A stretch of DNA of 64,000 bases. It comes from Larimichthys crocea (lineage: Eukaryota > Chordata > Actinopteri > Sciaenidae). Made by a program: the position numbers and the translations under genes. Under the pieces are notes generated by a model that had not been told where the DNA came from, searched no databases, and saw only the letters and a program-made list of their open reading frames with translations. Numbering within the stretch: the stretch's first letter is position 1; every line of letters begins with the position of its first letter. The stretch covers positions 15,600,967 through 15,664,966 of the forward strand of contig NC_040016.1 of the NCBI RefSeq assembly GCF_000972845.2, given 5' to 3'. Positions 62,644 through 64,000 of this stretch are shown in pieces.

Positions 62644-64000
62644 GCGTCTGCTGTAGCTATGATAGCCCATTCATGTTTGATTAATTGGTTTTTCAATGCT
62701 TCTTGGTTTGTGAGGACCCTTAAAGAGCAAGTCCATGGAAAATGGGAAATTAATGGATTTCTATTTCCTTCTCTTTCCCTCTTTCTTCCTCTTTTTTTTC
62801 TGTCTTACTACTTATTTTGCTGAAGCTATTTCCTCATGTTTTAAGAAGTGTAGTGATGGTGTTTTGAATTATGATTGGAAGTTGGAGATTGCCGTGGATG
62901 GGGGGAGGTTAGAGCTTGGTTATTTGAAATGCAAAAGGAATGTCTTTGTTCATGGCTGCCTTTTGTGAGCAGCTGCTGAGGCAAACACAGAATCTAATGT
63001 CGTGTGAATATTATGAGTTTTCAAAGCAGGCCAGAGCCTCGTACAACATTACTTTGTTGTGCATTTTTATTCCAGCAATCTACTGGGACCAATTATGATT
63101 AGAGAGCCATGCCTTCATCTCTGAACCTCCACTCGTGTTTATCAAGACTTCATATGCTCGGGTCTTTTCAATTTGATCTTTTTAGCACATCACTAATGTG
63201 TAATGTATTATTTAACTCATAAATGTTTAAAAGAGCTAACAAATGCTAGTTCATCACTTTCTGATCTGTAAATTGCCAAACATTCCCATTTATGCCTGCA
63301 TTAAAAGCATCCTTTGGTCTGTGCTCGTGTTCTGTCCTGATGAATCTTGAAGAAAAGCTTTTGATGTAGTTATTATTGAAGATCTTTTAAGGCTGCAGAG
63401 AGCAGAACTTTGTGTGAGTCTGATTCTGTAATCACTCTCAAGAGTGTTCTACATGTGGGGGTCATTCTCCAGCTGAGAGCACAGTTTTTGTTTCTATTTC
63501 TGTTTGAAAAAAGGTCTTATTTTACGTGGCGGTAAGTAACATTTTTCCCTTTCATAGCATACAGTGAGCATAATATATCTGCAGGGGGTTGATAGGGTTG
63601 TTGAGCAATACCACTGATGCTTGAATTGCTTTGCAAGGTACTCAGATTTCTGGCTTCTTAAAACTGAATTTTCAAAAGCAGGAAATCTTCCACCATCCAC
63701 TAACCAGGCCCTGGTGTCTCAAGGACCCTGGAGGGCCTGCATTTGTTGTTGCACTTGCTTGAAATAGAAGTCAATAGAAATTATGGATTGTACCTTTAAC
63801 TGTAATAGAGAGCACCCTTGAAAAATCATATAATTTTGAGTTCATTGATAATAAGTCTGTGTACTACAGGGCTGAAAGGATAAGCATTGCAAAATCTGGC
63901 TTGGGGTAAAGTTCCTCTAATGTCTGAAAATTGAATTGCAAAGCGGTGAGAGTGAAACAAAGCAGGATATGGGCTGGAAAACGAAAATAATTCTCAGCTC

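Larger units (their letters stand above)
50567..64000. other. tox2: tox2 intron downstream of the 50.3 kb exon (partial, 13,434 bp)
   Basis: This starts at GTGAGT and runs off the window. The next mammalian exon begins IQEMVHSE and ends before the lysine-rich nuclear localisation segment; I did not find such a frame here, so it should lie further right. The stretch contains an inverted pair of MITE-like copies (53.75-54.52 kb), CA and CT microsatellites, a GTC trinucleotide tract (57.33 kb), two X-box-like motifs (56.71 and 62.63 kb) and an open frame with an acceptor at 57587 that is discussed as a possible alternative end. Compared with the upstream introns, 55-64 kb has few recognisable mobile repeats and many homeodomain-like TAAT/ATTA strings, a texture often seen in conserved non-coding DNA. 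Confidence 0.7.

Overview
The window is vertebrate genomic DNA, almost certainly from a teleost fish and probably a percomorph. It is AT-rich and intron-dominated. It carries many long CA/GT, CT/GA and AT microsatellites and several small non-autonomous repeat families that I recognise from memory as common in percomorph genomes. No prokaryotic or viral gene organisation is present. Most open frames above 60 codons are compositional accidents in simple repeats.

The only gene I can support is the 5' half of tox2 (TOX high mobility group box family member 2) on the + strand. Three exons are visible: 20513-20605 (31 codons), 34646-34705 (20 codons) and 50279-50566 (96 codons). All have AG/GT borders and whole-codon (phase 0) lengths, so they join in one reading frame. 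The third exon carries the family's DYEIPPITPPN block and the stretch SNMLAQDSHL, which separates TOX2 from TOX, TOX3 and TOX4. The introns are 14,040 bp, 15,573 bp and more than 13,434 bp. I do not find the start codon, promoter, nuclear localisation signal, HMG-box exons or 3' UTR. They should lie outside the window, the 5' end to the left and the HMG box to the right.

Layout. 1-20512: upstream intron or flank, with two copies of an AT-rich MITE-like repeat and a third nested in another repeat, a LINE/SINE-type tail near 5.9 kb and the largest CA microsatellite (12.04-12.20 kb). 20606-34645: first intron, with an inverted-repeat element at 23.3-23.7 kb, another MITE copy at 27.2 kb and a Tigger/pogo-like MITE at 30.5-30.8 kb. 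34706-50278: second intron, with a CpG-rich, CCAAT-containing patch at 39.6-39.9 kb, a percomorph-type repeat at 41.3-41.85 kb, paired DR2 nuclear-receptor motifs at 44.0-44.14 kb, a fifth MITE copy at 45.8 kb and three RFX X-box-like motifs at 49.26-49.44 kb. 50567-64000: third intron, partial, with two head-to-head inverted copies of one MITE-like repeat (53.75-54.52 kb) and single X-box-like motifs at 56.7 and 62.6 kb.

I found no novel multi-gene system, CRISPR array, tRNA or rRNA. The points most worth checking are the extra N-terminal tox2 exon, the polyglycine insertion in exon 3, two phase-compatible candidate alternative terminal exons, the RFX and DR2 motif clusters, and the inverted repeat pair.
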